Source of the DNA: Acidobacteriota bacterium
GTDB taxonomy: Bacteria; Acidobacteriota; Terriglobia; Terriglobales; Acidobacteriaceae
DNA length: 64,000 nucleotides
Assembly: GCA_021846275.1 (NCBI GenBank)
Contig: JAJZBZ010000004.1
Span: 166,413 to 230,412 of the forward strand
Direction: 5' to 3'
Shown in pieces: positions 7,573 through 16,434 of this stretch. Position 1 is the first letter of the stretch. Each line of letters begins with the position of its first letter. A model generated the notes under the pieces. The model was not told the DNA's origin, made no database searches, and was given only the letters and a program-made list of their open reading frames with translations. The position numbers and the translations under genes are program-made.

Positions 7573-7971
7573 ATGAACGGCAGAGTGTTTCATACGGAGA
7601 CAGGCGGGTCGCCGCGGGGTGATGGCTGGCACGAACTGTTGCAGGAAGCGACAGACGCGCTGGTGCGCATGGATGCGGATCGTCTGGAGGAGCTGGTGCG
7701 CTGCTGCGAGGACCTGAATCGTCAGCAGCAGGCATCGCCGCGCAAGGTTGCGACCGCGCTGGCAAATCGCGCAACAGTGCGGCAAATGCAGGAGGAGCTG
7801 GCATCGCTGGCGGTGATGGGGCGGTTGCTGGAGGAGACACGGGCGAATCTGCGCGTGCTGACACATCTGCATGTGCTGCGGCTGAAGGAAGCAGCAGGCG
7901 ACGCTGAGAAATGGTCTGCGTGGCGACACAGTGCGAGCGGAGCGGCGGGGGTGGGATATGGGGACAATTAG
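7573..7971 (+). CDS. FlgN-like flagellar export chaperone (by position and shape)
   Basis: 132 residues, mostly helical, with heptad-like leucines (LLQEATDALVRMDADRLEEL, then MQEELASLAVMGRLLEETR). FlgN chaperones FlgK and FlgL are small helical proteins encoded between flgM and flgK, as here. Sequence similarity is weak, so the call rests on length, helical pattern and gene order. ATG 7573 lies 60 bases after flgM, and the 3' end overlaps flgK by 14 bases. Confidence 0.6.
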   Translation: MNGRVFHTETGGSPRGDGWHELLQEATDALVRMDADRLEELVRCCEDLNRQQQASPRKVATALANRATVRQMQEELASLAVMGRLLEETRANLRVLTHLHVLRLKEAAGDAEKWSAWRHSASGAAGVGYGDN

Positions 7972-9364
7972 CAATGCATTGAACGTAATTTCCAGCGGCC
8001 TGAACGCGGATCAGGCGGCGCTGGACGTGGTTTCCAACAACGTTGCCAATGCTTCCAATACGGGCTATACCCAGCAGGTTGCGAACTGGCAGGAGAATTC
8101 GCCGGTTTATGTGAACGGCGTCGGGTATGGAACGGGCGTGACGATGACGGGTGGCGTGTCGCAGCGGGACCGTGTGCTGAACCAGCAGCTCTATCAGCAG
8201 CAGCAGGCGAGTGCCTCGGCCAGTGCGATGGAGTCGGCGCTGACGACGTTGCAGACGAACTTTACCGTGGCCAGCAGCAGCACGAGTACGGGGAACATTG
8301 GAACGGACATTACGAATTTCTTCACGTCACTGTCTCAACTGGAGACCTCGCCGACGAGCAATGCGCTGCGGCAGCAGGTTCTGTCTTCGGCGACGATGCT
8401 TGCCGGGGATGTTTCGGGAGCGGCGAACAGCCTGAATGCGCAGCAGTCCTCGCTGGATCAGTCGATTACGACGGAAGTGACGCAGGTGAATACGCTGGCG
8501 GCTTCGCTGGCGCAGGTGAGCCAGCAGATTCAGTCGACATCGCCGACGCAGGATGCGGGAGCGCTGGAGGATCAGCGGCAGAATGATCTTTCGCAGCTTT
8601 CGCAGTTGATCGGGATCAATCTGGTGACGACGGAGAACAATGGGATGAGCGTGACTGTGGCTGGCGGGCAGATGCTGGCTACGAATGGGCAGTCCTTTCA
8701 GCTGACGACGAGCGTTATTGGCGGCGTCAGCCATATTTTCCTGAATGGGACGGACATTACCAGCGCACTGGCCTCTGGCGGCGGACAGATTGGCGGGCAG
8801 CTTACGGTGCGGGACCATACGATCCCGAGCACGCTGGCGTCACTGGATCAGCTTGCTTACAGCATTTCGACGCAGGTGAACACGGTGAACAATGCGGGCA
8901 CGGACATGGCCGGGGACAATGGCGGTGCGGGGAATATTTTCAGTCAGCCGACAGTGGTGAGTGGCAGTGCGGCGGCGATGAGCGTGGTGATGACGGATCC
9001 GAACCACATTGCCGCGGCCGGGCTGGGCAATGGGACCGGCGACAACTCCAACATGGTGACGATGGCGAATCTGGCGAACCAATCCATTGTCAGCGGATAT
9101 ACACCGTCCATCGCGTACTCGAATCTGGTGAGCACAGTGGGGAATGCGGTTTCCACGGCGACGACGGAAAGCACGGCGCTGAGCGCTTCGGTGACGCAGT
9201 TGCAGAACCAGGTGAGCGCGCTCTCTTCGGTGAATCTGGACAATCAGGCGAGCCTGATGCAGGAGTATGAGCGGTCGTATCAGGCTGCGTCGCAGGCGTT
9301 CACGATTTTGAATACGGTGATGGCTTCCGCGCTGAATATCGGCGTGGAGACCGCGGTCGCATAA
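7958..9364 (+). CDS. flgK: Hook-filament junction protein FlgK (HAP1)
   Basis: 468 residues. The N-terminus TISNALNVISSGLNADQAAL then VVSNNVANASNTGYTQQV is the axial-protein motif in FlgK form. YVNGVGYGTGVTMTGGVSQR and RVLNQQLYQQQ are FlgK landmarks, and the end VNLDNQASLMQEYERSYQAA is the C-terminal coiled coil. The middle is short relative to enterobacterial FlgK (about 547), as in many other phyla. ATG 7958 was chosen over an upstream GTG because it starts directly at the conserved helix. It overlaps the flgN-like gene by 14 bases. Confidence 0.93.
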   Translation: MGTISNALNVISSGLNADQAALDVVSNNVANASNTGYTQQVANWQENSPVYVNGVGYGTGVTMTGGVSQRDRVLNQQLYQQQQASASASAMESALTTLQTNFTVASSSTSTGNIGTDITNFFTSLSQLETSPTSNALRQQVLSSATMLAGDVSGAANSLNAQQSSLDQSITTEVTQVNTLAASLAQVSQQIQSTSPTQDAGALEDQRQNDLSQLSQLIGINLVTTENNGMSVTVAGGQMLATNGQSFQLTTSVIGGVSHIFLNGTDITSALASGGGQIGGQLTVRDHTIPSTLASLDQLAYSISTQVNTVNNAGTDMAGDNGGAGNIFSQPTVVSGSAAAMSVVMTDPNHIAAAGLGNGTGDNSNMVTMANLANQSIVSGYTPSIAYSNLVSTVGNAVSTATTESTALSASVTQLQNQVSALSSVNLDNQASLMQEYERSYQAASQAFTILNTVMASALNIGVETAVA

Positions 9365-9436
9365 ACGCTGGTCCGCTGCCGAGATTCGGTTGTCGGTGGC
9401 GGACTGATTTTCTTCCCTGATGTACGAAAGTGGGGC

Positions 9437-10336
9437 ATGACGATGCAGGTGAATCCGTTTTTCATCACGAATCTGAGCAGTGCGCTGGACCAGACGCAGG
9501 CGACGGAGCAGCAACTGAGCACGGAGCTATCGAGTGGTCTTGGCGTGACGACGATTGGGCAGAATCCGGTGGCGGCGTCGCAGAATGCGCAACTGTTGAA
9601 TCAGATTGGAGTCGAGGATTCGTTCACGCAATCGTCGAATCTTGCCCTGGGCGGGCTGAACGTTACCGACTCCGCGCTGGGCGGCGTGGTGACGCAGTTG
9701 AATCAGGCAATCTCGCTTGGTTCAGAGGGCGCGAACGGGACACTGACTCTGGCGCAGATGCAGGCGATCTCAAACCAGCTTTCGGGCATCCGGGATGAAG
9801 TGCTGTCGCTGGCGAACACGAGCTATCAAGGGCAGTATGTCTTTGGCGGGAGCCAGACGAGCGGTCCTCCGTTCACGCTGAACACGAGCACTTCGCCGGC
9901 GACGGTCACCTATAACGGGGACAGCATTGTGAATCAGCTTCAGCCGCCGACGGGTCAGCCGATCGCGATGAATATTCCCGGGAATCAGATATTCACTTCG
10001 TCCACGGCCAATGTGCTGGGCGCGCTCAATACCATTGTTGCGGATTATGCCAGTGGAGATTCGGCAGCGGGTGCTGCGGACACCGCCGCGCTGAATTCGG
10101 CGCTGAACTTTGTGAGCCAGCAGCGTGTTACGCTCGACAACTCGATCAATCGGCTGAATACAGCGACGGCGGCGGCAACAAGCGAGGCCACGCAACTGAC
10201 CACGGTTCAGACGAATCTGATGCAGGCGGACATTCCTTCGATTTCGACACAGCTTTCGCTGGTGAAGTCGCAGCAGACGGCACTGATCAATGTGATTGCC
10301 GCCCTCGGCTCCGGCAGTCTCTTTGACAAGCTGTAA
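9437..10336 (+). CDS. flgL: Hook-filament junction protein FlgL (HAP3)
   Basis: 299 residues, flagellin-like at both ends. The start is NPFFITNLSSALDQTQATEQ followed by LSTELSSGLGVTTIGQNPVA; LANTSYQGQYVFGGSQTSGP is the typical FlgL loop; the end has FVSQQRVTLDNSINRLNTAT and a helical terminus. FlgL joins FlgK to the filament. It is the last gene of the flagellar run. No flagellin gene is in the window. No convincing U-tract terminator follows, only a short GCGCG hairpin at about 10357. Confidence 0.92.
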   Translation: MTMQVNPFFITNLSSALDQTQATEQQLSTELSSGLGVTTIGQNPVAASQNAQLLNQIGVEDSFTQSSNLALGGLNVTDSALGGVVTQLNQAISLGSEGANGTLTLAQMQAISNQLSGIRDEVLSLANTSYQGQYVFGGSQTSGPPFTLNTSTSPATVTYNGDSIVNQLQPPTGQPIAMNIPGNQIFTSSTANVLGALNTIVADYASGDSAAGAADTAALNSALNFVSQQRVTLDNSINRLNTATAAATSEATQLTTVQTNLMQADIPSISTQLSLVKSQQTALINVIAALGSGSLFDKL

Positions 10337-10450
10337 TTCTGCGAGCTTCCCGCGCGATTCTTCACGGCGCGAATTTTCGCGCAAGGAGGCGGGTGCGCTC
10401 GGTCTTTGCTTTTCGCGCATCCATTTTCTGCGGGCAATCCGGAGTTTCTG

Positions 10451-10477
10451 TTGAAGTGCGCCGCTGCGCCCTATACT
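10451..10477 (+). promoter_or_regulatory. Putative sigma-70 promoter with overlapping inverted repeat
   Basis: TTGAAG (10451-10456), 15 bases, TATACT (10472-10477). The -10 is 5 of 6, but the spacing is short. CGCCCTA (10467-10473) and TAGGGCG (10480-10486) form a perfect 7-base inverted repeat over the -10, a possible operator. It would serve the 77-residue gene at 10512. Confidence 0.4.
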
Positions 10478-10511
10478 TGTAGGGCGAGGGATTCCCGGCG
10501 GGAAACGACGC

Positions 10512-10745
10512 ATGCTCGAAGCCATACGATTTCTGTGGAACGCGACGCGCGGCCATCGGCTGGCACCGTGGCGCAGCGATTATGTGAAGTGGCGCATTGA
10601 GACGTTTTCCGGGCAGAAGGCGGAGACGATTCGCGCGGCGGATGTCTGGCGATTTACATGGTCCACGCGCGGAGAACTGATCGCGTTTTTGCTGTGGACG
10701 GGCAGGATGCGGAAGCTGGCGCGGGAGCGCGAACGGCCTTCGTGA
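10512..10745 (+). CDS. Small conserved-looking protein of unknown function (77 aa)
   Basis: 77 residues, rich in Trp and Arg (RFLWNATRGHRLAPWRSDYV, then WRIETFSGQ and RGELIAFLLWTGRM). No domain is recognised. The frame has normal codon use, a start behind a plausible promoter and a stop 38 bases before the xylanase region, so it is likely a real gene. It has no transmembrane span or signal peptide. Whether it belongs with the xylanase downstream is unknown. Confidence 0.6.
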   Translation: MLEAIRFLWNATRGHRLAPWRSDYVKWRIETFSGQKAETIRAADVWRFTWSTRGELIAFLLWTGRMRKLARERERPS

Positions 10746-10795
10746 AGCGGATCGAGCGGAGCTGAAGGCGATTCCGCTGAAAGGTGAGCACGGGG

Positions 10796-12082
10796 ATGAA
10801 TCGGAGGGAGTTTTCCGCGAGTGTCGCCGCGTGGCTGCTGGCATCGGGCGGCACGTCGGAAGCGTGGTCCTACTTTCGCAAGAAGAAAAAGAATCAGCCC
10901 GCCGCTGCAACTGCGCAACCAGCCGCGCCCGGCTTTACCGGCGCGGATTCTCTGCGCGCGCACGGGGTTCTTGCCGGGTTGCTGGTTGGCTGCGCGGTGA
11001 TCCCGGAGATACTCGATCTGGAGGGCGCGCAGGCGGGCAACAGTGCGGACGAGTATACGCGGACGGTGCTGGCGCAGGCGGGGATTCTGGTGGCGGAGAA
11101 TGCGATGAAGTGGTCGTCTCTGCGGCCCACCGCTTCTGGTTATAACTTTGTGGCGAGCGATCGGCTGTTTGATTTTGCACGCATCGGCGGACAGCTTGTG
11201 CGCGGGCACAATCTGTGCTGGCATCAGCAGCTTCCGACGTGGTTTGCGTCGGTGGCGACGGCGGAGAATGCCGCGTCGCTGCTGACGGAGCACATCGAGA
11301 CGGTTGCCGGTCGCTACGCGGGACGGGTGCAGAGCTGGGATGTGGTGAATGAGGCGGTGAATCCGGACGATGGCCGACCGGATGGGCTGCGCAATTCGCC
11401 GTGGCTGCGGCTGATCGGTCCGGGTTACATTGAGCTGGCTTTTCAGACGGCGGCACAGGCTGATCCGCATGCGCGGCTTGCTTACAACGACTATGACATC
11501 GAGCTGGACACGCCGGAGCAGGAGATGAAGCGCGGCCAGGTGCTGCTGCTGCTGCGCCGCCTGCATGCGCGCGGGATTCCGGTGAGCGCGGTCGGCATTC
11601 AGAGTCACTTGCAGGCCACGGGGCCGCTGCCGGGGGTTGGCCTGATTCGCTTCATTCGCGAGGTGGCATCGATGGGCCTGGAGGTGTACATCACCGAGAT
11701 GGACGTGAACACGCATGCCCTGCCGGGCAATGCGGCGGCGCAGGATGCGGCGGTGGCGCGGGTTTACGATCACTATCTGCGGCTGGTGCTGCCGGAGCCG
11801 AATGTGAAGGCCTGTCTGACGTGGGGCATCACGGATGCGCATACCTGGCTGAACGAGACGCACAGGCCGGAGGCTGAGCGCGCGGACGGAACGCCGCAGC
11901 GGCCGCTGCCGTTTGACGATCATTACCAGCCGGTGCAGGCATTTTTTTCGATGCGCGATGCGATCGACGCCGCGCGCGCGGCGGCGACGCGCAGTCCGAT
12001 GCAGAATGAACCGCCGACGCAGCAGCAGCCATTTGTTCCGTTCGCCGTGCCGGGCAGCCCAGCGCCGACTTCTCCGCACTGA
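10796..12082 (+). CDS. Secreted GH10 endo-1,4-beta-xylanase
   Basis: About 428 residues. The start NRREFSASVAAWLLASG looks like a twin-arginine (Tat) signal. The GH10 barrel follows: NAMKWSSLRPT, RGHNLCWHQQLPTWF, DVVNEAV with the acid/base Glu near residue 186, SAVGIQSHLQ, and YITEMDV with the nucleophile Glu near 301. GH10 enzymes cut xylan and related beta-1,4 chains. The C-terminus (Pro/Gln-rich) is a short tail with no binding module. A GTG at 10784 in the same frame could also be the start; ATG 10796 puts the twin arginine in the normal place. The family call is secure. Confidence 0.92.
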   Translation: MNRREFSASVAAWLLASGGTSEAWSYFRKKKKNQPAAATAQPAAPGFTGADSLRAHGVLAGLLVGCAVIPEILDLEGAQAGNSADEYTRTVLAQAGILVAENAMKWSSLRPTASGYNFVASDRLFDFARIGGQLVRGHNLCWHQQLPTWFASVATAENAASLLTEHIETVAGRYAGRVQSWDVVNEAVNPDDGRPDGLRNSPWLRLIGPGYIELAFQTAAQADPHARLAYNDYDIELDTPEQEMKRGQVLLLLRRLHARGIPVSAVGIQSHLQATGPLPGVGLIRFIREVASMGLEVYITEMDVNTHALPGNAAAQDAAVARVYDHYLRLVLPEPNVKACLTWGITDAHTWLNETHRPEAERADGTPQRPLPFDDHYQPVQAFFSMRDAIDAARAAATRSPMQNEPPTQQQPFVPFAVPGSPAPTSPH

Positions 12083-12137
12083 AGCCGCGATCTCTGAGGT
12101 TCCGCGTGTTCAACGGCTAAACTATGTTTGTTGCCCG

Positions 12138-13199
12138 ATGCGATTGCCGCCGCCGTACAAGCTGAAGGATCGACGCCGCTCAGTGAGCCGCCGAAGCGCG
12201 TGGCTGGCTTTGTGCGGGTTATGCTGCGGCACTCTTGCGATGGCGCAGCAGCTTCCGCCGGCGGAGCCGCCAGCGGCCTTGCCGGGCAGTGATCAGCCGG
12301 TGGAAACGCTGCATGTGACGACGAACGAGGTGCTGGTTCCCACGCTGGTGGAAAACTCCGGCAATGTTGTCTATGGGCTGAAGCCGAGCGACTTTGCGCT
12401 TACCGATAACGGCGTGCCACAGAAGCTGCGAGTGGAAGAGGATATGGACACGGCGCCGGTTGCGCTGGTGGTGGCCGTGCAGCAGGGACGCAGCGCGGCG
12501 CTGGAGATGGAAAAGGTTGCGCGTCTTGGTCCGCTGCTGTCGATTTTCACCGCGAACGGCAAGGGAGAGATTGCGCTGGTTGGTTTTGACAGCACGCCGC
12601 ATCTGTTGCATGACTTCACCGGATCGCTGGACGAGATTGAGGGCAGCCTGAACCAACTGCGACCGGGCGATGGCGGAGCGGCAATTCTGGATACGGTGGG
12701 CTATGCGGTGGACCTGCTGCATTCCGAGCCGGAGCGGTATCGGCGTGTGCTGCTGCTGATCAGCGAGCGGCGGGATCACGGCAGCCACCATGTGAAGCCG
12801 GAGGCGCTGGTCCAGCGCATCGGAGCCAGCAATGTGCTGGTGCTGAGCATCAGTTTTTCGCCTTCGGCGGCGGAGTTTCTGCATGATCTGGCTGACGGCA
12901 GCGGCAATCGAACGATGAACATGCTGAGCACGCTGCTGATGGCCGCCCAGGCGATGAAGAAGAACGTGGCGCGGGAACTGGCCCAGCTCAGCGGCGGCGA
13001 GTATGCGACGTTTACGCGCGACAAGGCGCTGGAAGAGCACCTGTCCGAGCTGGCGCAGCGCGTACACAATCGGTATATGCTCAGCTTCCAGCCGCAGAAT
13101 CCGGCACCGGGTCTGCATACGCTGCATGTGACGCTGACGCGGGACTACGACGCGAAGGTGATTGCGCGGACGAACTACTGGGCCGAGCCGAATCCCTGA
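12138..13199 (+). CDS. VWFA-related protein of acidobacterial type
   Basis: 353 residues. A signal peptide (RSAWLALCGLCCGTLAMAQQ) is followed by a short domain (VTTNEVLVPTLVENSGNVVY, then LKPSDFALTDNGVPQ) and a von Willebrand A-like region (APVALVVAVQQGRS, VALVGFDS-type strand, RVLLLISERRDHGS). The first domain is the one that, with VWFA, defines a family expanded in Acidobacteria. The MIDAS motif is poorly kept: where D-x-S-x-S is expected the residues are AVQQGRS, so metal binding is doubtful. It is probably periplasmic or secreted; its role is not known for the family. Confidence 0.82.
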   Translation: MRLPPPYKLKDRRRSVSRRSAWLALCGLCCGTLAMAQQLPPAEPPAALPGSDQPVETLHVTTNEVLVPTLVENSGNVVYGLKPSDFALTDNGVPQKLRVEEDMDTAPVALVVAVQQGRSAALEMEKVARLGPLLSIFTANGKGEIALVGFDSTPHLLHDFTGSLDEIEGSLNQLRPGDGGAAILDTVGYAVDLLHSEPERYRRVLLLISERRDHGSHHVKPEALVQRIGASNVLVLSISFSPSAAEFLHDLADGSGNRTMNMLSTLLMAAQAMKKNVARELAQLSGGEYATFTRDKALEEHLSELAQRVHNRYMLSFQPQNPAPGLHTLHVTLTRDYDAKVIARTNYWAEPNP

Positions 13200-13299
13200 G
13201 CTTGTCTTCTGCCGGAGCGCCATCGGCTTCGCGCGCAGCCTTGCAGCCTTCGGTCCGTGGGCCTGGGCGGGCTGGCATGCAATTTCGCTGTCTTCGTGG

Positions 13300-13305
13300 T
13301 AAACT
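13300..13305 (+). promoter_or_regulatory. Possible -10 box upstream of rpsO
   Basis: TAAACT at 13300-13305, about 50 bases before the rpsO GTG. No good -35 is visible at the normal distance, so this is tentative. Confidence 0.3.
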
Positions 13306-13354
13306 TGTGAAAGATATTGTGATGGAACTGAGAAACTGAGGAGCAACTGAAGCT

Positions 13355-13621
13355 GTGTTGGCAACTGCAACGAAGACCGAACTGATCGAACGCTTTCGTA
13401 CCCACGACTCTGACACCGGATCGCCCGAGGTCCAGATCGCAATCCTGAGCACCCGCATCCGTGAGTTGAACGAGCACTTCAACACGCACAAGAAGGATCA
13501 CGCTTCGCGCCGCGGACTGCTGATGCTGGTCAGCAAGCGCCGTCGTCTTCTGGATTACCTGAAGATGCACGATGCGGACCGTTATCGTGATGTGATTGGC
13601 AAGCTGGGTATCCGCAAGTAA
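13355..13621 (+). CDS. rpsO: 30S ribosomal protein S15
   Basis: 88 residues, full length. [40 protein letters not shown] and LLDYLKMHD are the conserved S15 blocks that bind 16S rRNA in the platform of the small subunit. It starts with GTG, with AGGAG 11 bases upstream. pnp lies downstream as in many bacteria, separated here by an intrinsic terminator at 13733. S15 often represses its own translation; no specific leader fold was identified. Confidence 0.97.
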   Translation: MLATATKTELIERFRTHDSDTGSPEVQIAILSTRIRELNEHFNTHKKDHASRRGLLMLVSKRRRLLDYLKMHDADRYRDVIGKLGIRK

Positions 13622-13732
13622 CCTCATTTGAAACGATTCAGTCGAGACCGGGAAGTGGTCCAGACTGCTGTAGATTTCTCACCAGCAGTCGGCGACCACC
13701 CGTCTGGCAGTTTCACCCGATCGAACCAGAGG

Positions 13733-13771
13733 CAGCCTGAGGCAGCAGCGAATGCGGCTCAGGCTGTTTTT
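13733..13771 (+). terminator. Rho-independent terminator between rpsO and pnp
   Basis: CAGCCTGAG (13733-13741) pairs perfectly with CTCAGGCTG (13758-13766) around a 16-base loop, followed by TTTTT. It would end or attenuate rpsO transcription about 110 bases before the pnp ATG. Confidence 0.7.
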
Positions 13772-13883
13772 GCAGCCATTCGCCGGAGCCGGTTGCTCCG
13801 GATGGTCCCGCGCCCCGGTGGAGCGCCAGGACTCTGACAGGTTTCCCAAGAAGAGAAAACAAGAAAACGAAAAGAGGACAAAC

Positions 13884-16319
13884 ATGAAACAGGAAGTAAC
13901 CGTGGAACTGGCCGGAGGCAAGCGCCTGGTTTTCGAGACCGGACGCGTGGCCAAGCAGGCCTCAGGATCGGCACTGGTCACGCTGGGCGACAGCGTTGTG
14001 CTGGCCACAGCCGTGGCGTCGCCTGACCCGAAGGAAGGCATCGATTTCTTTCCCCTGACCGTGGATTATCGCGAGTACGCCTATGCGGGCGGACGCATCC
14101 CCGGAGGATTCATCAAGCGCGAAGGACGCCCAAGCGAAAAGGAGGTTCTCACTTGCCGACAGATCGACCGCCCGATTCGCCCGCTCTTCCCGGAGGGTTT
14201 CCGGAACGAGACACAGGTGATCGCGCTGGTGTTTTCCGCGGACAAGGAAAACGATCCTGACGTGGTGGCGATCAACGCGGCTGCGGCTGCGCTGGCGCTT
14301 TCCGACATTCCCTTCATGGCCACTGTGGGCGCTGTGCGCGTCGGTCGGCTGAATGGCGAGTTTGTGATCAATCCCAGCTATTCCGAGCGCGCCGCCAGCT
14401 CCATGAACATCATGGTCGTCGGCCACAAGGACGGGATCGTGATGATCGAGGCTGGCGCAAAGCAGGAGTCCGAAGAGAACGTGCTGGCGGCGATTGAATT
14501 TGCGCACGGCGAGATTCGCAAGATTACCGCTGCGATTGACGATCTGGCTTCGCGTTCCGGCAAGAAGAAGCGCGAGTTTACCGCGCCGGTCGAGGACGTG
14601 GAGTACTATCAGGCGCTCTATGCGAAAGCGGGCGACCGACTGAAGGACGCACTGGACACGCACAAGCACACGAAGACGGAAAGCTACGCGCTGGTGAAGG
14701 CGATCAAGCAGGAGCTTGGCGCGGAGATTCCGGCCGAGGATGGGGCGGCGAAGAAGAAGCTGTCGCAGTACTACGAGCTGATGCGCGAGCGCATCTTCCG
14801 TGAGCAGGTTACGCGGGATCGCATCCGTCCGGATCGTCGCGCGTTTGACCAGATTCGTCCGATCAGCATCGAAACGGGAGTCCTGCCGCGCACGCACGGC
14901 TCATCGCTCTTTACGCGCGGGGAAACGCAGGCGCTGGTGACGGCGACGCTGGGCACGACGGATGATGGACAGCGGCTGGAGACGTTTGAAGGCGAGATGA
15001 AGAAGCCCTTCATGCTGCACTACAACTTTCCGCCGTTTTCGGTGGGCGAGGTGGGCCGCATGACGGGCGTTGGCCGCCGCGAGGTGGGCCACGGAGCGCT
15101 GGCCGAGCGCGCGATCAGCGCGGTTCTGCCGTCGCCGGACGAGTCTCCTTACACGATCCGCATCGTCTCCGACATTCTGGAGTCGAATGGCTCTTCATCG
15201 ATGGCTTCTGTGTGCGGCGCGAGCCTGGCGTTGTTTGACGCAGGCATCGCGCTGAAGGGCGCAGTGGCTGGCGTGGCGATGGGGCTGGTGAAGGAAGGCG
15301 ACGACTACGCGATCCTGACCGACATTGCCGGAGCCGAGGATCACTACGGCGACATGGATTTCAAGGTTGCCGGAACGCGGAACGGGATCACGGCTCTGCA
15401 GATGGACATCAAGATCAGCGGACTGACGCGCCAGATTCTGCAGGAGGCGATGGAGCAGGCTCGCAGGGGACGGATTTTCCTGCTGGATACGATGGACGCC
15501 GTCATCGACGGGCCGCGCACGGAGCGTTCGCGCTATGCGCCGCAGATTCGCACGGTGCAGATTCCGACGGACAAGATTCGCGATCTGATCGGACCTGGCG
15601 GCAAGACCATTCGCGGGATCATCGAGCAGACCGGCGTCAAGATTGACGTGGATGACACGGGGCGCGTGAATGTGGCGTCTGCTGACGCCGACGGACTGGC
15701 GCAGGCGCTGGCGATCATCAGCAACCTGACCGCGGTGCCGGAGGTGGGCAAGACCTATCTGGGCAAGGTGGTTCGGCTGGCCGAGTTCGGCGCGTTTGTC
15801 GAACTGTTCCCGGGCACCGACGGCCTGCTGCATATCTCCGAGATTGCCGAACATCGCGTGAAGGAAGTGAAGGACGAGCTGCGCGAAGGCGATCAGGTGA
15901 TGGTGAAGGTGCTGGCGATCGAAGGCAACCGCATCAAGCTGAGCCGCAAGGCGCTGATCAGGGAGCAGAAGGCGAAGTTGGGAATTGTGGATGCACCGGA
16001 GGCTCCGGCGGCAACACCGTCGTCGGCTTCAGCGCCGACTTCAGCGCCGCGCGCTCCGCGCCATGAGTTCGACGGGCGTCAGCCGAGTTCCAACGCCAGC
16101 ACGATCCTGATCGAGGGTGGCGAGGACTCCGACGAAGCCGAGGAGTTCGACGAGGAGAACGAGCCGAACTTCAACGTTGCCGATGGCATGCCAGCGCCGA
16201 ATCCGGCGGGTGGTGCGCCGGGACGCGGGGTGGGAGCAAACGGGAACAACCGCCGTCGCCGTCGTCGCGGACGTCCGGGTGGTCCGGGCGGAAATCGCGG
16301 ACCCGGTTCCAATGCGTAG
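13884..16319 (+). CDS. pnp: Polyribonucleotide nucleotidyltransferase (PNPase)
   Basis: 811 residues, longer than the usual 700-720 because of a C-terminal tail. Two RNase PH domains are evident (SALVTLGDSVVLATAVASPD; TRGETQALVTATLGT with DIAGAEDHYGDMDFKVAGT). They are followed by a KH domain (IRDLIGPGGKTIRGIIEQTG, near 565) and an S1 domain (LGKVVRLAEFGAFVELFPGT, near 625). The tail (about 695-811) is acidic, then ends in arginine and glycine repeats (six Arg, then GRPGGPGG). PNPase degrades RNA 3' to 5' with phosphate and is part of the degradosome. ATG 13884 was chosen because the conserved start KQEVTVELAGG follows; the frame is open upstream. Confidence 0.97.
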   Translation: MKQEVTVELAGGKRLVFETGRVAKQASGSALVTLGDSVVLATAVASPDPKEGIDFFPLTVDYREYAYAGGRIPGGFIKREGRPSEKEVLTCRQIDRPIRPLFPEGFRNETQVIALVFSADKENDPDVVAINAAAAALALSDIPFMATVGAVRVGRLNGEFVINPSYSERAASSMNIMVVGHKDGIVMIEAGAKQESEENVLAAIEFAHGEIRKITAAIDDLASRSGKKKREFTAPVEDVEYYQALYAKAGDRLKDALDTHKHTKTESYALVKAIKQELGAEIPAEDGAAKKKLSQYYELMRERIFREQVTRDRIRPDRRAFDQIRPISIETGVLPRTHGSSLFTRGETQALVTATLGTTDDGQRLETFEGEMKKPFMLHYNFPPFSVGEVGRMTGVGRREVGHGALAERAISAVLPSPDESPYTIRIVSDILESNGSSSMASVCGASLALFDAGIALKGAVAGVAMGLVKEGDDYAILTDIAGAEDHYGDMDFKVAGTRNGITALQMDIKISGLTRQILQEAMEQARRGRIFLLDTMDAVIDGPRTERSRYAPQIRTVQIPTDKIRDLIGPGGKTIRGIIEQTGVKIDVDDTGRVNVASADADGLAQALAIISNLTAVPEVGKTYLGKVVRLAEFGAFVELFPGTDGLLHISEIAEHRVKEVKDELREGDQVMVKVLAIEGNRIKLSRKALIREQKAKLGIVDAPEAPAATPSSASAPTSAPRAPRHEFDGRQPSSNASTILIEGGEDSDEAEEFDEENEPNFNVADGMPAPNPAGGAPGRGVGANGNNRRRRRRGRPGGPGGNRGPGSNA

Positions 16320-16350
16320 TTCCAGGGACAAAGGAAAGCTGCGCGGAAAA

Positions 16351-16377
16351 GCCCGCTCCGGATGGAGCGGGCTTTTC
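16351..16377 (+). terminator. Rho-independent terminator after pnp (bidirectional)
   Basis: GCCCGCTCC (16351-16359), GGAT loop, GGAGCGGGC (16364-16372), then TTTT. AAAA precedes the stem, so it can also stop the convergent diguanylate cyclase gene, which ends at 16435. Confidence 0.85.
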
Positions 16378-16434
16378 TGTGGGTGAATGGCTGACTGGAA
16401 CGCGTTCGGCTCAGCAGCGATTTTGTTTTGGCTC

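Noticed and set aside
7627..7643. Sigma-54-like TGGCACG...TTGCA inside the flgN-like gene
   Set aside because: The gap between the GG and GC elements is 11 bases where 10 is required, it lies inside a coding region, and the late flagellar genes here have a sigma-28 site.
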